A DNA stretch of 51,067 bases, taken from the NCBI GenBank assembly GCA_001724265.1, contig MEDY01000210.1:1-51067 (forward strand), read 5' to 3'. The DNA comes from Rhizaria sp. SCN 62-66 (Eukaryota; Rhizaria, unplaced). The notes below the pieces were generated by a model. The model made no database searches. It was given only the letters and a program-made list of their open reading frames with translations, and was not told the DNA's origin. Positions 18,701 through 29,110 of this stretch are shown one piece after another (the first letter of the stretch is position 1; each line of letters starts with the position of its first letter). Position numbers and translations under genes: made by a program.

Positions 18701-19079
18701 CGCTGCTACCGTTGTTATTGTGGCGCGAGCGAGCGGGCGTGGGGGCGACGGAGGGTGTGGACAGCGAGAGAGTCGAGGAGTCGGCCTCGTCGTCAGCGTG
18801 ATTATTGTTCTGCATCGACGACGACTGTGACTGCTGCTGCTGTTGGCGGGAGCCGGCGAGCGGGTGGCGCGGCGGGGAGGCGCCGATGGCCGCAGCGGAC
18901 AACGCGGGGGCAGGCGCAGAGGGCGAGCTGAGTGGGGATGCCGCCGCGTTGTTGTTCTGCTGCTGGCGCGGGGGCGCCTTGTGTGTGGTGTTAAAGAGCA
19001 TGGCATCCATGTCAACACCCCCGTCGTCGCCGTCGTCGGAAGCGGAGTCGAACGAGTATTCGCGGCGGTGCGAGGCCAT
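12714..19079 (-). CDS. Giant WW-domain protein with F-x-P motifs
   Basis: The protein has 2,121 residues from the ATG at 19079; the frame extends five codons further 5' but starts with GTG. A WW domain lies at about residues 158-185: Trp158, a YYFH core, Trp180 and then WDCPPG. WW domains bind proline-rich ligands. Long His/Gly, Asp, Asn, Gln and Ser/Arg-rich regions follow. Two basic coiled-coil segments (about 800-960 and 1,900-2,110) carry repeated F-x-P motifs (FKP, FAP, FRP, FAP, FQP, FEP), for example NCTFRPQLNARS. Similar motifs occur in coiled-coil, often cytoskeletal, proteins of protists. An HG dipeptide run is encoded at 16930-16977. There is no signal peptide or membrane helix. 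It lies immediately upstream of DRC1 on the same strand, which hints at a cytoskeletal or ciliary role, but I cannot assign a family. Confidence 0.8.
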   Translation of the reverse strand: MASHRREYSFDSASDDGDDGGVDMDAMLFNTTHKAPPRQQQNNNAAASPLSSPSAPAPALSAAAIGASPPRHPLAGSRQQQQQSQSSSMQNNNHADDEADSSTLSLSTPSVAPTPARSRHNNNGSSGANASENVARPSNAHHASVPVSPSSLAADTLWRRAIDKKGRTYYFHTLTLAVSWDCPPGVTETDVPLIVSAAANGSSANNSNGANAAAVESSTASASGVVGESAAAASTTIADNNIHDLDAHDDSVSATQAHKGQKGAHGAHGDGHGHGETEDDAVSDDGGAFYTPRDAPMPGYITANNAAHDDAHGHGHGMKVKGKGPASGTLQSPSRAVHEDSRAEAEAEAEAEADAAAADSHHSKHGHVHGHEGGDEYDANNLLFATTAGVTAAAAADAANSSNNDGDIYGRGGVGMTTQELHAAVDNFDYSDLDLDIDLSEQQQRDKNDQHSEANGPAAAVNEHGDNAKNAPTASSNGSGNGRAKIRGSGLRPPAAAAAAAAALLRTRGGANGSLPASSSDPQSNGNNDLDNADGGAIDNDSGANESFRALQFGAEPNDEGYDLGDGRYYHSPASTSRSRSRSHSQMHHHGDHTLGNSNSFGGAAAAAAIADAGHDQGHSHGHGVGVGAILGSGVRHQPPRGGYTRGRPRTDADTTSFSGESDTGYQQHMFPQHQSDPMGPTDNSYHPLQPQPQAQQYASHGHGHGHGHGHGHGHGHPQSQSFPGPNAEDDSSYNYDQFQRPSNAYDNSSSSYYPQHSELAPVPAPAASASHPASKRGAVPSSASSTVSARDRSREARESRVRERDAVFSALLDRERAFIAQKEAALANRRREQEEAWAKEHPFKPVPMTPSNAAAAQNQASYAYNNSGDGADEGDEAGEHGGANAQLLSASAAARRRLFAPRVPTQRVLEMRAAKEAAAREEEERNCTFRPQLNARSVEMARAREASRSRATAAARQSALEEHEAALDARFARGGDHADGGDLDGDCDPQLGGGGAAGGEPQMCAPRSASTTRRGRDAGLNTSVSMTTTGALGAGATPSKGGSRYMRTGFGRGPYKSAEELRQEWDRVQDANRTRARSRSASTTRGGGHGTSLMGTSNSMRALLHHDDGHGHNNDGRNGSRPASRAGSRSRAASISGGPGAVMGGNGGSMTGSRALATEYYSLESPGRSHQPSGNTTARGRDRSGRPMSSTGGAGGGHSYNTSLSRMGDYNGGGGNAAGPYSARDRSSSRSRGAPGAAQQSVALEAADRQRRKMLAMQQGPAGGAGSARSRASSQSRTRNGTQAPQLQYQNGDELDDDDIERYYTSRANDSRRGSVSRPAQTQVRQPQAQPQSQRQSHRRRDDDAYDDDDADVIYADIGDSYAGVLAATMQNSSDANIDQNGADDADVAVNDGNNDGGDCAAATNQLLSHTDANANPVDDSGVDIDVELVRAQRTHRRLKSCAEEAAAFTRSLSRSPSGANAPNSAHGNGPSPSPRNMSTSASGFRSVGQQQHDAADREGEREPSQPPQSEEANAEDEPELAALAAVMAEAEAALTSFARREHPNRAPPLNTGAANDDEDDDGRAPASHQHSRRTPVCSPTAQDRIDAARRALKSEARRATSASPHPESQSQSNADDHGNNTGGGAQAQVAYAPPPASMAAAAATTRRYDPLAVGVRSTGSARSSGRYNDSGAEADLAANATMAYNSNNGHRGQSLSHRGNYLNADDVDDSAEYGRSSRPANGAGNRYSAYDAYAQNRASGGASAGRSQSRSQSLSQYPLNSSTAGGGMSSRRHAERQEQRQQALSRGVGLDASVSSRPGSRSGSRAGSRRGSLSGGNGQSYNTSVSNYDYTGGNSASQRRRMASASPAPRIAPFNGTAPRFDSALFARHYPDEGPVDPAALEPTPSFRAVLDRIDDRGRAVQQRRDDLLQSQLREDRELRQPYVNPKSERIVARSERHAGDFDSRVDMSVKMKHAAASIAAAKHAVYAEETFAPAISPYSQQLPRRSVEDMSTGDLVRQKRALQARRADKLRGEMEAVTFQPTLISSSRALAANYESHLSARNVRDPSYMDSVQEQVSERERKMERARREKEQRELAECSFEPQRMKMPALVEAQLAAQRARAAVEPKKAPEPPKKTWV
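16930..16977 (+). repeat. Hexanucleotide repeat, TGGCCG x 8
   Basis: Eight 6-bp units (the last is TGGCCA) lie in the minus-strand WW gene and encode alternating His-Gly. Such a coding microsatellite is likely to vary in length between strains. Confidence 0.9.
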
Positions 19080-19879
19080 GGGGCAAAACAGCACGGGCGC
19101 AAGCGCGGAGCCAGGAAAAGCGCGAGTGCGAAGAAGAGGAACTGGAAAGCACGCGGCAAGGCGGGAGCTGGACGCTGTGCGGTGGCGGTTGGCTAGTGGT
19201 GAGAAAGGATGGGTGACGAGTTAAAGCTCGCTGAGGCAGGGTGAAACAACGAAGGAATAAAGCAGCGGTTGGTGAGAGCATATAAATTGAAGTAAATAAG
19301 CGGGTCAAGTTACGGCAGTCGTGAGTAGTGAGCGAAACCTGGGCTTTATGAGCCGAGAAAGAAAAATGGCAGACCAAATTAACAGCTTGGCCTGGGACTC
19401 AATACAACGCTTCATGTGATCCAGAATCATTGAGTATAACGAAACAAATGGGGAACGGTGCAGAAACCATGACGGCTCATCTTCAAAACCCGGAAATGAC
19501 TCTTCAAAACGTCGATGGGTTTCACTAATGCTTCAGATTACATCGACCTGAAGAAACCGCGAGGCTCGGGTCGCTGCAGTCGAGAGCGCCCGGCTTTTTT
19601 ACGAACCAGCCTGAGTGAACGTAACGACTCTCTGCTACTAGCCCCTTCTTTAGCAATCTGCAGCGAGCTCAGTTCTCCGTCAATACGAATTCTCCGATAG
19701 TTGCAATATGTCTATGATAAAATCTATCAAATTCACAAATATCATTTCTTACAGACTTTCCTCTTGCCATATCTGTTTAGTTTCCCAACCCCCCCCCCCA
19801 GCGACCGCTCCCAACCTCCATTTGGTTTTACCATTCGGAGACACTTGCTCAAGCCCATCAACCTCCCGGACCGTGTCCG
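19080..19879. promoter_or_regulatory. 800-bp divergent promoter region
   Basis: The WW gene (minus) and the EF-hand gene (plus) start on either side. The right end has a pyrimidine-rich leader with an 11-base C run at 19789-19799, 81 nt before the ATG at 19880. An imperfect hairpin with arms CTTCAG/CTGAAG lies at 19531-19553. Short frames here show no coding character. A 5'-UTR intron before 19880 is possible but not shown. Confidence 0.5.
19789..19799. repeat. C11 homopolymer
   Basis: A run of eleven C in the leader of the EF-hand gene, preceded by pyrimidine-rich sequence. Its length is prone to sequencing error. Confidence 0.9.
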
Positions 19880-22800
19880 ATGAGCCTCGCGTCCCTTAGC
19901 ACTGATGTTGCGCGGTTCTTTGACCGCGCGGTGACCCCCGAGCAATTGGAGCGCATGTGGGAAGCTGCCGACAATGACCACAGCGGCACATTGTGCAGTA
20001 CCGAGCTCAGCACACTCGTCAAGCCCATCCTCGCACAAGTCACCGCAGACTTTGCCGTCCGCGTCCGTGCGTTACTGAACCCGATTTCCTCTCTAACGGA
20101 CGAGGAAGCGGGCAAGATCGTTACGCGCATCGTCGACGAGCTCAACGCGCGTCCGCAAGCCGCGATTGTCACTTCTTTGTTCCGCGACATCGACAAGGAC
20201 CGCAGCGGTAGCGTCAGTAAGGCCGAATTTCTTTCCACCTTCAACTCTGCGCTCTCGCGCACGATGCTTATTGATTTTGACACCAACGCCGTCGTGCACC
20301 GCTACGTTGACCCGCTCATGGAGCTCGACATGGAGGCGCAGATGGCCGATCTCATGCTTCTTGACGACATCGCAGAGACGGTGGCGTCGGCCGGCGCGAC
20401 CGTGTCCGAGACGGGCGCGATCCACGTCGGCGACAAGGCCGCCGGCACGCTCAAGGATGTTGTGGCCAACACGCAGGAGGAGTTCCACGCCAAGAAGCGC
20501 CAGCTCATGGACGGCGGCGGCTCCACTGCTTCAAACAACGCTACCACAGGCGCGAGCGCGGGCGGCGCAGCTGTGCCGCAGACGCCTCTGCTGCAGGGCA
20601 ACAAGACTAAGATTAACTTGTTTGACCTAGCGCCCACATTGTCGGTGACCCCGGCGTCGGTTGCATTTGGCCCCGCTCCCACCCCAACCAGCGCCAGCGC
20701 CGCCGCGGCCGCCAATGCCACAGCGCCGTCAACCAGCTCTAGCTCCGGCAGCAACGTGCCGCTGCACGCGCTGTCTCTGCACACGGGCCATCCGCCGTCA
20801 CACAGCGCCAACACGGCCAACGGCAGTGGTTTGCTCTCGGTGTTGTCAGGCGCGCACGGCTCAACCGCGGCTAACGGCAACAGTCTCGCTACGACGCAGC
20901 CGGTCAGGGGTTCCCTGGCCCGCGGGTATTCGATGTTTTCCCCCACGAGCTCCATTCTTGCTCCCGCGAACGCAAGCATTGCTGTGGCTGGTGGGCCGCC
21001 TCCTGCCTCTCTTGGGGCATCGTCCGCCAGCCATGCCAGCGCAAACAGCGGCAACCTTAGCGGTGCTGGTCTGTCGCATCCGCGGTCGCTATCGACCGGC
21101 GTTGGCAACAGCTCAGTCTTTGGCCCGCTCAGCTTGAGCACCAACGCGAACAGCAGTAACCCGATGTCGCCGACTGGCGCGGGTGGCTCGCTGCACTTGC
21201 ATGGTCTGAACAACGGCAACGGCGACACTGCTACGAATAACACCACCTCGAACAATCCGTTCAGTCTCGGCGGAACTGCGTCTGGCACGGCAGGCGCCTA
21301 CACTGGTGCGATGCTGCAAGCAGATGTGAGCGATTTAGCTGCTGCGTTGGCTGCTGCTATCGGCGCAGCTGACAGTGGTGCGCTGCATAAATCACGCGCA
21401 AGCAACAATTACAACCACTACAACAGTGGCGCCGCGCTGCCCGCTGGCACGAGTCCAGTCTCTCCATATCCGAACTATAACATTAGTCCCAATGCGAGTC
21501 ATGGCATCAGCTCGAATCCATTTGGACAGCCGCAGTCACATATGCTGCACCATCAAACGCCGCAACCGCCTCAGCAACAACAGCAGCAGATGCGCGGTAT
21601 GAATGAAAGTGGTTACCGCATCGGTCCCTTGGGCGAGTACTTAGCCTACATCCCCACTTACACGCCGTCGCTAACAGCGGGCGCTGCGAGTATGTCACCG
21701 CCTATGACGCGCACTAGTCAGCCGATCACGTCGCAAGGTCACCCGCATCCGCATAGCGGCACTGCAACGACTCTGTTGATGCTGCCAAGTGCGAACAACG
21801 CCAATGACGACAACGGCCTCAATAACAATGCTAACGCTAACGCCAATACCAATCCCTCTCAGGAACGCGATGCAACAAATCATCCTCAACAACAACAACC
21901 GAGTCAGCATAAGTACTATACTGAGGCCGTTGCATCGCTGGAAAACAGCGGTGCTAAGTCAAAGGGTAACAGACCGAAGGGTGTTTCGACTGGGGTTGGG
22001 GCTGCGAATGATATCTTCACAACACCGGCTCACGGGCGCCAGTCATTCAACGCGTACAACGGCAACACCACACACGCCCAGAACAGCGCTAGTCGGAGCC
22101 GCCGGAAGAGTGGTGGCAACAGTATTCGTGACAATAGTCAGCGCGATCACAACAGCAGCCACAATATCAGTCACCGCGACCGTGACCGAGATCTCGATTC
22201 TGACCGAGACCGGAACCAGGACCAAGACCGTAAGCGTGAGCGCACTCGTGCAAATGCAAGGGTGACCACCTACGACTCGGCTATCTCCGACTCTGACCCT
22301 GACTTCGAGACGGTTGGGGACAGGGACAGCGGCAACCACAGCACTGCAGACAAGCATGCACTCCCTAACGCGAACAACAACAAGCATCGGCATCGCGACA
22401 ATGCAAGCGATGATTTGAACGCAAACGATGTCAATAGCAAGAGTGATTTGGACGCGAGCGCGCGCCTTGCTGCGAACATTGCTGGAGTTGAGCCCGCGCT
22501 GCTTGCAACTGCAGTCGACGCGTATCTTAAAACACGCTACCCGCACGTTCTCGCCCAGTCAAAGGGAGGCACTGCATCGCAGAAGTCTCTGGAGAACGAT
22601 GATAATAGCAAGGACGACGCTGTGAATGAGGTGACGCATGCGTCTCCCCGCAAGCAGAAGCATCAGCGGCAGCTCCAGCAAGCTCAAGAAAACAAGGAAA
22701 AGGAGAAGAACCACAATATCACCTTCACCGATACCAGTGCTACCGCGAGCAACATTGATGACGGTGATAATGCGTCCACCAGTGGTAGTTTGGATGAAAT

Positions 22801-25800
22801 CCGTACACTGCCTCAAGACGAAGTTCCGTCATCTGACAACGGCAACGCGCCAGAGGGTGTTGTTTCTGAGCCTGCAGCTGCATCAAACTCTGTTATGGCG
22901 AACAGTAGCACCAGCGAAGACAACACCGCTGAGACACCTGAGCCTGCTCAATCACAGTCGTTGTCGCCCGCGCAGTCACTCGCCCAGTCGCAGCCAATCT
23001 CCCAGGCTTCTCCGACACAGCCGCAGCCACAGCCACATGCATTGGGGCAAACTCTGCCCACGGTCAGCCACACCGGCACTCACCGCCACCGCCACCGCCG
23101 TGCCGTCGCTGCCGTCTCTGCCACGTTCACGCCCACAGTTGCGACGCCGGCCCCGCCGCCCGCTGCCGTTGCGCTGGCCGCGGCGCGTGCAACGGCTACA
23201 GCGCTGTTGCGTTTGTGTCTGCCGCACAGCAACAGTGCAAGCACTGCAGATCTAAGCGTTCCTTTAGATATGCCAGCAGGATGGCGCCTTGCAGCGGGGC
23301 CGTTGGCAAGGCTTGCGGCACTCGTGCCAACATACATCACGTCTTACGCCGATGCGCTCACCGCTCACAGTCAGCTCACCGCGGTCAATAGCTACAACCA
23401 CACGGACTGCAATCTCAGTACTCCCGGCAATCTAAGTGGTCGCAGCAATCGCTCTCATTGCCAGCTTCGCCCACAGCTTTCGCCGCCGCCGCGCTCTCAC
23501 CCCACGACCCCTTACACCAGCAACGCAGGTACTAACGCGGGTAAGGACCTCGGCACTCCCCGCGATCACCTTGCGGTGAGCGCCCCGTCAGTCAGCGCCC
23601 CCGCTGTCGACCCATCCGGTCTCTTCCTGCCTTTCTCCAACGCGCGCAACGCCCTGTCCCTGCGCCGCCGCTGCGACGCTCTCCGGACCGCACTTGTCGC
23701 TGCCTCTGCCAGTATGGCGCGGGCGACAACGCTCGCGGTGTTGGCCGCACTGGCGCCGGCTGTGGCGGCGGCGACGACCGCGACTGCTGCAGGGTGCAAC
23801 TCGCACCCACGGTCGCGGTCGCAGTTGCAGTCTGGATCTGCAGCAAGCAACAGTGCAAAGGAAAACCGCGGCAATCGCCGTGGAGCGCATCGGGTTGCTG
23901 CTGATGGTGGTTCTGACTCGGATACCTCCGGTTCGGATGCGAGCTGCGACTCTGATGACAGCGACGACGAGGGCGACAGTGCTCAGACCGAGACAAAAGA
24001 CACTGCCGCTGAAGCTGTGCGGAAAGCGCTGGCCCGCGTGCGCGCCGCTGCAGCCGCTGAGGAGGAGACAGCTGCCAACGCGAGTGTTGACGGACTTGGG
24101 GCTGCAGGTGCGGCGCACACTGAGGCTGCGCTGTCGCACCTTGCGGCACTCATGCTCACAGCTGCTGCGACGAACAACAACAGTGCAGATGGTAGCGCGA
24201 GTGCAAGCGATAAAGCTAAGCCGCGGCTTACGTTCCAGTCGTTTCTCGCACGCGTCACACTGGCGCTCGCAACACTGCACGCGAACACGCATAGCCAGTC
24301 TAGTGCGAGCAAACGCACTGCTCATCATAATGACAGTGGTCGTGAGCAACAAGTTCCGCTTTTGCTTTTCTCAGAACCTTTGTCTGCCGCTGCTTCGAGC
24401 GCTACTGCGGCGCCGCACGCTGTGCTTCCGCTGCCGCTGTGGACTCTCAAGGGCGACGCCCTGCACTCGGCAGCGCTCTCCCGCTTGCCGCATGCAGCGG
24501 CTGTTCTCCGGACGCTGTCTGCACCCCGCGCAGGCTCAAGCACACACGTGGTTTTGAGTGAAGCGACGGTGGCGTCCCTTGTGGTCCGCGCAGCTGCTGT
24601 CACGGTTGCCGAGTCGTTATTGTCGCCGTGGTTTCCTCCTTCTGTCATTCCGCACAACATCAGCAGCGACAAGCTCAACACCAGCCGCGGCCGTGACGCG
24701 AATTGCGCTCTTGTTGGTGCTGGTGCTGGCGTCGATGGCGCGTCGGTTGGTTGGTCTCTCTGGCTGCCCCCGAACGCTGCGGCCGCCGCCGGGACGTCTG
24801 CCCCTGCATTTCTGCGGCCGTTGCTCTCAGCCCCATTGTTGGCTCCAGTGTGGACAGCTTCCGCGGCCGCTGCGCTGCCCGGTAAGCTTGAGGTCGCTCT
24901 TGACAGGGCGCTGAGGATCAGCATTGGGACTGATAATGTTGCTGACATTAGCAGCAGCAGTAAGAATGACGCCAGTATCGTTACTGAAACCATGAGTCGT
25001 GCCGCTGTTGAGGCTGAAAGTGCCTAGCAGCGTCGGTTTATGGCTGGGCTTGCTAAGGTTGTTGCAGCTGTGGCTAAAGGTGAAGGGTGTCAGCTGCTGT
25101 TGCAGCAACAGCAAGAGCAGGAGCAGACACGTGCGCTGAGTGATCGTGAGCAGCGGGCACGAGCGAAGGTGGCGGCTGATGCGGCTGCCAACACAATGTA
25201 TGGTGTGTCGTCCACGTTTAAAAATGACAACGAAAATCCTGCTAATGACGGCAATTGCGACGTTAAGGATAGTGACGACGATGATGATTTGGCAAAAGCG
25301 CTTGCCAGTGGTCTCTGTATTTCCCTTCGTGGCAATCACAACGCAGGCAGTGACAATGGCCGTCTGAACAGCGGTGCATATCGCACTCCTAACGGTGTTC
25401 CTAATCACCACGATAGCAGCACACGTCCTCGCTTTATCAACTCTGATTCCGACGATGAAGTCGGTGTAGGGTCTGGCTCTGACTCTGATACGACTGAGCT
25501 TGCTCTTACTGCTGCAAATGCGCTCGCGAAACAGCAAAAGCGTGTGCAAAAGCAGAAACTCGCGCATGGTGATGATCATATCCGTGACAACTTCACATAC
25601 TCATTGAGTGGTAGTCTTGACCAATCTACGTATTCTGCCCAGTATAAGGGCCCCCGTAAGACCTGGATTGGCCACACCCCGCTACCTGATAGCCCCGGTG
25701 GACGCGCTGTCACGGCCTACACCAGGCCTCGTCTAAGTACCCACGTGAACGAAAATGCGGATGATGATGTGAATAATAACGATGCGCTCGTCGTTGCTGC

Positions 25801-28702
25801 GGCTGTCTCCGCTGCTGCTGCGTCGCGCGCAGTGCTCGCTATCACTCCAGACGGTCGGCTGACGACGAAGCGAGGCGTGATCACCAGGACTGTCTCGTTT
25901 GCTCCCAATCACTCAACGAGCAGCAATAGTAACAGACACGGCGGCGTGCTGCGTGGTATCGGGCACACGCCTGTTGCGGCCACACCCGGTGTCGATAACA
26001 ACGGCAATGCTGCTGACGCCAATATCACTCTCACGGTTAGTCGAAATACCACCGGCGTCAACGGCTCGACCGCGCCTCGCACTGCAACTGCAACACCAGC
26101 TGCGAACAGCAAGAGCATTAACGGAACTACGACTGTCAATGGCAACGGAAACAGTGGTAACGCTGCGGTCGCAGTTGCTGTTGCCGACGCTCGAGCACTC
26201 GCAACAACGGTGCGTTCAAAGCCCCAGCGTTCTTCCAACACCAATGGCCAGACTGTCAACAAAGACGCTCGGGCGATTACACCGGTTGGGCAGTTAGATC
26301 TCTCCGCCGCGTCATCGTCGTCAGCGTTGCTTCCCTCACAGTCACAATTGCTGTCGCAACCTCTGTCGAGGCCACCACCACAGCAGCAGCAACACGGCAC
26401 TCAACGCGCTGCCACTGCTGCGTCATCCGCCTTTACTCGCTCTCACCCCACCATTGCAAACACCACATCGCATGGTGTTAACGCGCCTCTGCCCCGTGGC
26501 TTCTCGTCGTCAGCTCGCGCAGCCCCTCTGCGCCGTCCGCACGCGCTGCTCTCAGCGTCTACAACTGCACCCGCACTCCCCCGCATCGCTCCTATGGGCG
26601 GCAACGCGCGCCAAGAGGCAGGCTCTCCTCACACGACAGGTATTGCAGCAATGCTCGGCCGGACGAGCGCTGGTGTCTTAGCTGCCATTGGCCTCAGTGG
26701 ACTCAGTCGCGGCCTTACTTTCGCTGAAGCAGAGGCTATCTACACTCTCTATTCAGACCCGACAGACGCGATTCCTGGTGGATCTCAGCAGAGTACGCCC
26801 TTAGAATTAAGCAAGAGTGGTCTGTCTGTGTATGCTGTGAAGCGTTTTGCTGAGGACCTCGCGACTGTGGTCTACTTACACTTCGCGGGAGTGCTTACAC
26901 GTGCGCGTATTCCGCCGCCTGCTGCGGACATCAACAAGAGCAATGCTGATGTTGCGTTTCATAGCGACGCTGTATTCGCCGAGTCCGCACAGTTCCTCCC
27001 GTCAGAAGTACCGTTTTACCCTTCTCTAGCGGCGGTGCTTTTCTCGCCAACTGCACTTCAACGCATTGCCCTACTTCTTGCACCGACTGCACTCGCACAC
27101 GGCCACCTCAACAACGATCCTGCGTGCCCGCTGCCGCCGTCCGCGGCCGCCGCCGCCCGCCCTGCTGCCCCCGCGCCCGCCGCACTGCGGTCCTCGCTCG
27201 CATCGCGGCAAACATTCACTTCGCATCACATCATCTCACGCCTCGCCTCTGTCACTAGCACCACTGCCGAAGCTCGCGGGAGCGCCAGCAGTGGCGCGGT
27301 GACGGTGGGCTCGGTCGCGCTTGATCTGATGCTCATGCTCGGTCCCCTGTGCCGCCGCGCAGTCACTGCGACGGCGGAAAATCACTGGCGCTCTTCGGAC
27401 GCCACGCTCGCCGCCACCACCGCTACTATGGCCGGGGCGGGGGACATGCTGGGCGAGGACCAGCGCAAAGCGCGTGAGCGCGCGCGCAGGCTGTTGCTCA
27501 CGTTGCTCGGTCGCTTGGGACCGGTCCCGGCCACTGCGTCTGCCCCCGCTTCAGTTGCTGCACCTGTGCCGGTGGCGACGCAAGCTGTGGCCGTTGAGGA
27601 GGTGCAGCGTGCCAGCGAGCCGATCGAGGTGCCCGAGCCCGAGCCCGAGCCAGCGCCTGTCGCCGACCTAACTGAAGACCGCAGTGATGAGAAGCAGAGA
27701 CGCAGTCAGAGTGAGAGCGACAGTGAATATGACGACAGTGAGGACCGCGAGGTCAAGCCTAGGGGCGGCTTGTTTTCCATTCACGCGCACAGTCACTCTG
27801 GCAACAACGGCGCCGCCGAACTCGCACAAGCAGCCGCCGAGGAAGGCGCACGTCTGGCGAACCTAGCACTAGCGCTTGCGCGGAAAGATGAAGCTGATGC
27901 TAAAGCGCGCCGCCTTGCTGCTCTCAACGCTGCTGCCGCCGGCCTGTCCGGCGGGCTCAATGACCGCGAGCGGGCGTACAACGAGTGGGTGCAAGAGCGT
28001 GAGAGGGAGATCGCACGCGCCTTGAAGCATTTGTCGCGTATCGTTCGTAGCGCTTGGGTTGTCAATGCCAAGCAGCAACAAAACGTGCTCTTGGATTACA
28101 ACGCCAACGCTCCTGAGCAACGAGAGGGTAGCTCAACTTCTATTAAGAACGGCCCTAAGAGTGGCAGTGCTGCTGCTAGCGGTGCTGCCTCTGTTCAATC
28201 TCTGTGGTCTGACCCCCGCGTTGGCGCGATTGATCCCCGCGACATGCGTGTATTGTCCACCGATAAGGACATTGTATACGTCAAGGGCACGAACGACAGC
28301 AAGAACAATGAGTTAGAAGCAGCGCTGAGCGATGTTAGTAACTTGGCGCAGAGTCTAAGTGCAGGCTCGAGCGATCAGCTCTCCGCTGCGGCGACGCTGG
28401 CGAAGCGTCTCGTGCTCGCCATGCGTGAATCTGGACTGGCGCCTATCTGGGGCCTTGCGGACTCCGCTGTCTCGAACAACGCCGACGGCAGCAACGCCGA
28501 GAATGATGGTGACGGTGCAGCGAGGCGGCGCAGGGGCAAGAAGCATTGTGACAGCAACTCGGATGGTAGAAAGGGGTGGTGGCGCGCGGTGAATGGGCGG
28601 TTTAAGCTGAGTGAGATCCCGCCGTTGGCAGCCTCGTACGGTTACCCGCCGTTCGAAATCGTGCTCAAACAGAAGACATTACAAAACAAAAATGATTCAT
28701 AA
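19880..28702 (+). CDS. Giant EF-hand protein, frame interrupted by one TAG (putative intron)
   Basis: Two long open frames, 19880-25027 (1,715 codons) and 25040-28702 (1,220 codons), lie in the same reading frame and are separated only by TAG and four sense codons. The simplest model is one gene with a 108-nt intron (24960-25067), giving about 2,904 residues. Two canonical EF-hand loops sit near the N terminus: Asp31-Glu42 (DNDHSGTLCSTE) and Asp105-Glu116 (DKDRSGSVSKAE). The protein therefore probably binds calcium. The rest is mostly Ser/Asn/Ala/Gln-rich disorder, with a basic-acidic RD-rich stretch, a poly-acidic patch near residue 1,360, and a helical, charged segment near the end (about RERAYNEWVQEREREIARAL). 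There is no signal peptide or membrane helix. Two tandem genes, or readthrough of the TAG, remain alternatives. I do not recognise the overall family. Confidence 0.7.
24960..25067 (+). other. Putative intron containing an in-frame TAG
   Basis: The donor GTAAGA at 24960 and an acceptor ending TTGTTGCAG at 25067 enclose 108 nt, a multiple of three, and remove the TAG at 25025-25027. Splicing would join phase 1 to phase 1 and keep the frame open. A TGCTAAG sequence 11-17 nt before the acceptor could act as a branch site. The donor differs from the GTACG donors of the other introns here, which lowers confidence. Confidence 0.5.
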
Positions 28703-29110
28703 GCGAGTGAGTGCTGTGGTGGAAAGACACAAACCAGTGGATATCTCGAGATGTCGCAAGTACATAGTTTGAATTGAATATACATAGGATATATACCGTG
28801 TTTAAATACCGCATACAGAATGAACTAATCTAGTCCAATTTGTTTATTCTGCGTTTCAAGTCGCTTTATCTATTTTATTGTCCAACCAAAACGGAAGTTG
28901 CCCCTTGTCCGTCCGAACTTCGAACTTGTTAAATGAGTCAAATACGATATACTCTAACTGTCGCGAAGGTGTTTACAAATGCTCTGACAATATTGGTGTA
29001 TTGTCTAGTTAATTTTATTTTTAGTATCTCCTTATCAATTGATTTCATCGCAAAATAACTCAATAACTTATCATATCCCGACTCACGTCTTCGTCGTTCT
29101 TCCAGGTAGG
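28703..29110. promoter_or_regulatory. Intergenic region before the second S28-like gene
   Basis: This is 408 bp of AT-rich DNA with no coding frame. ATCTCGAGAT, a 10-bp palindrome at 28743-28752, lies 41 nt after the preceding stop codon. The sequence just before the ATG at 29111 is pyrimidine-rich and ends in CAG, so a 5'-UTR splice acceptor is possible. Confidence 0.45.
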
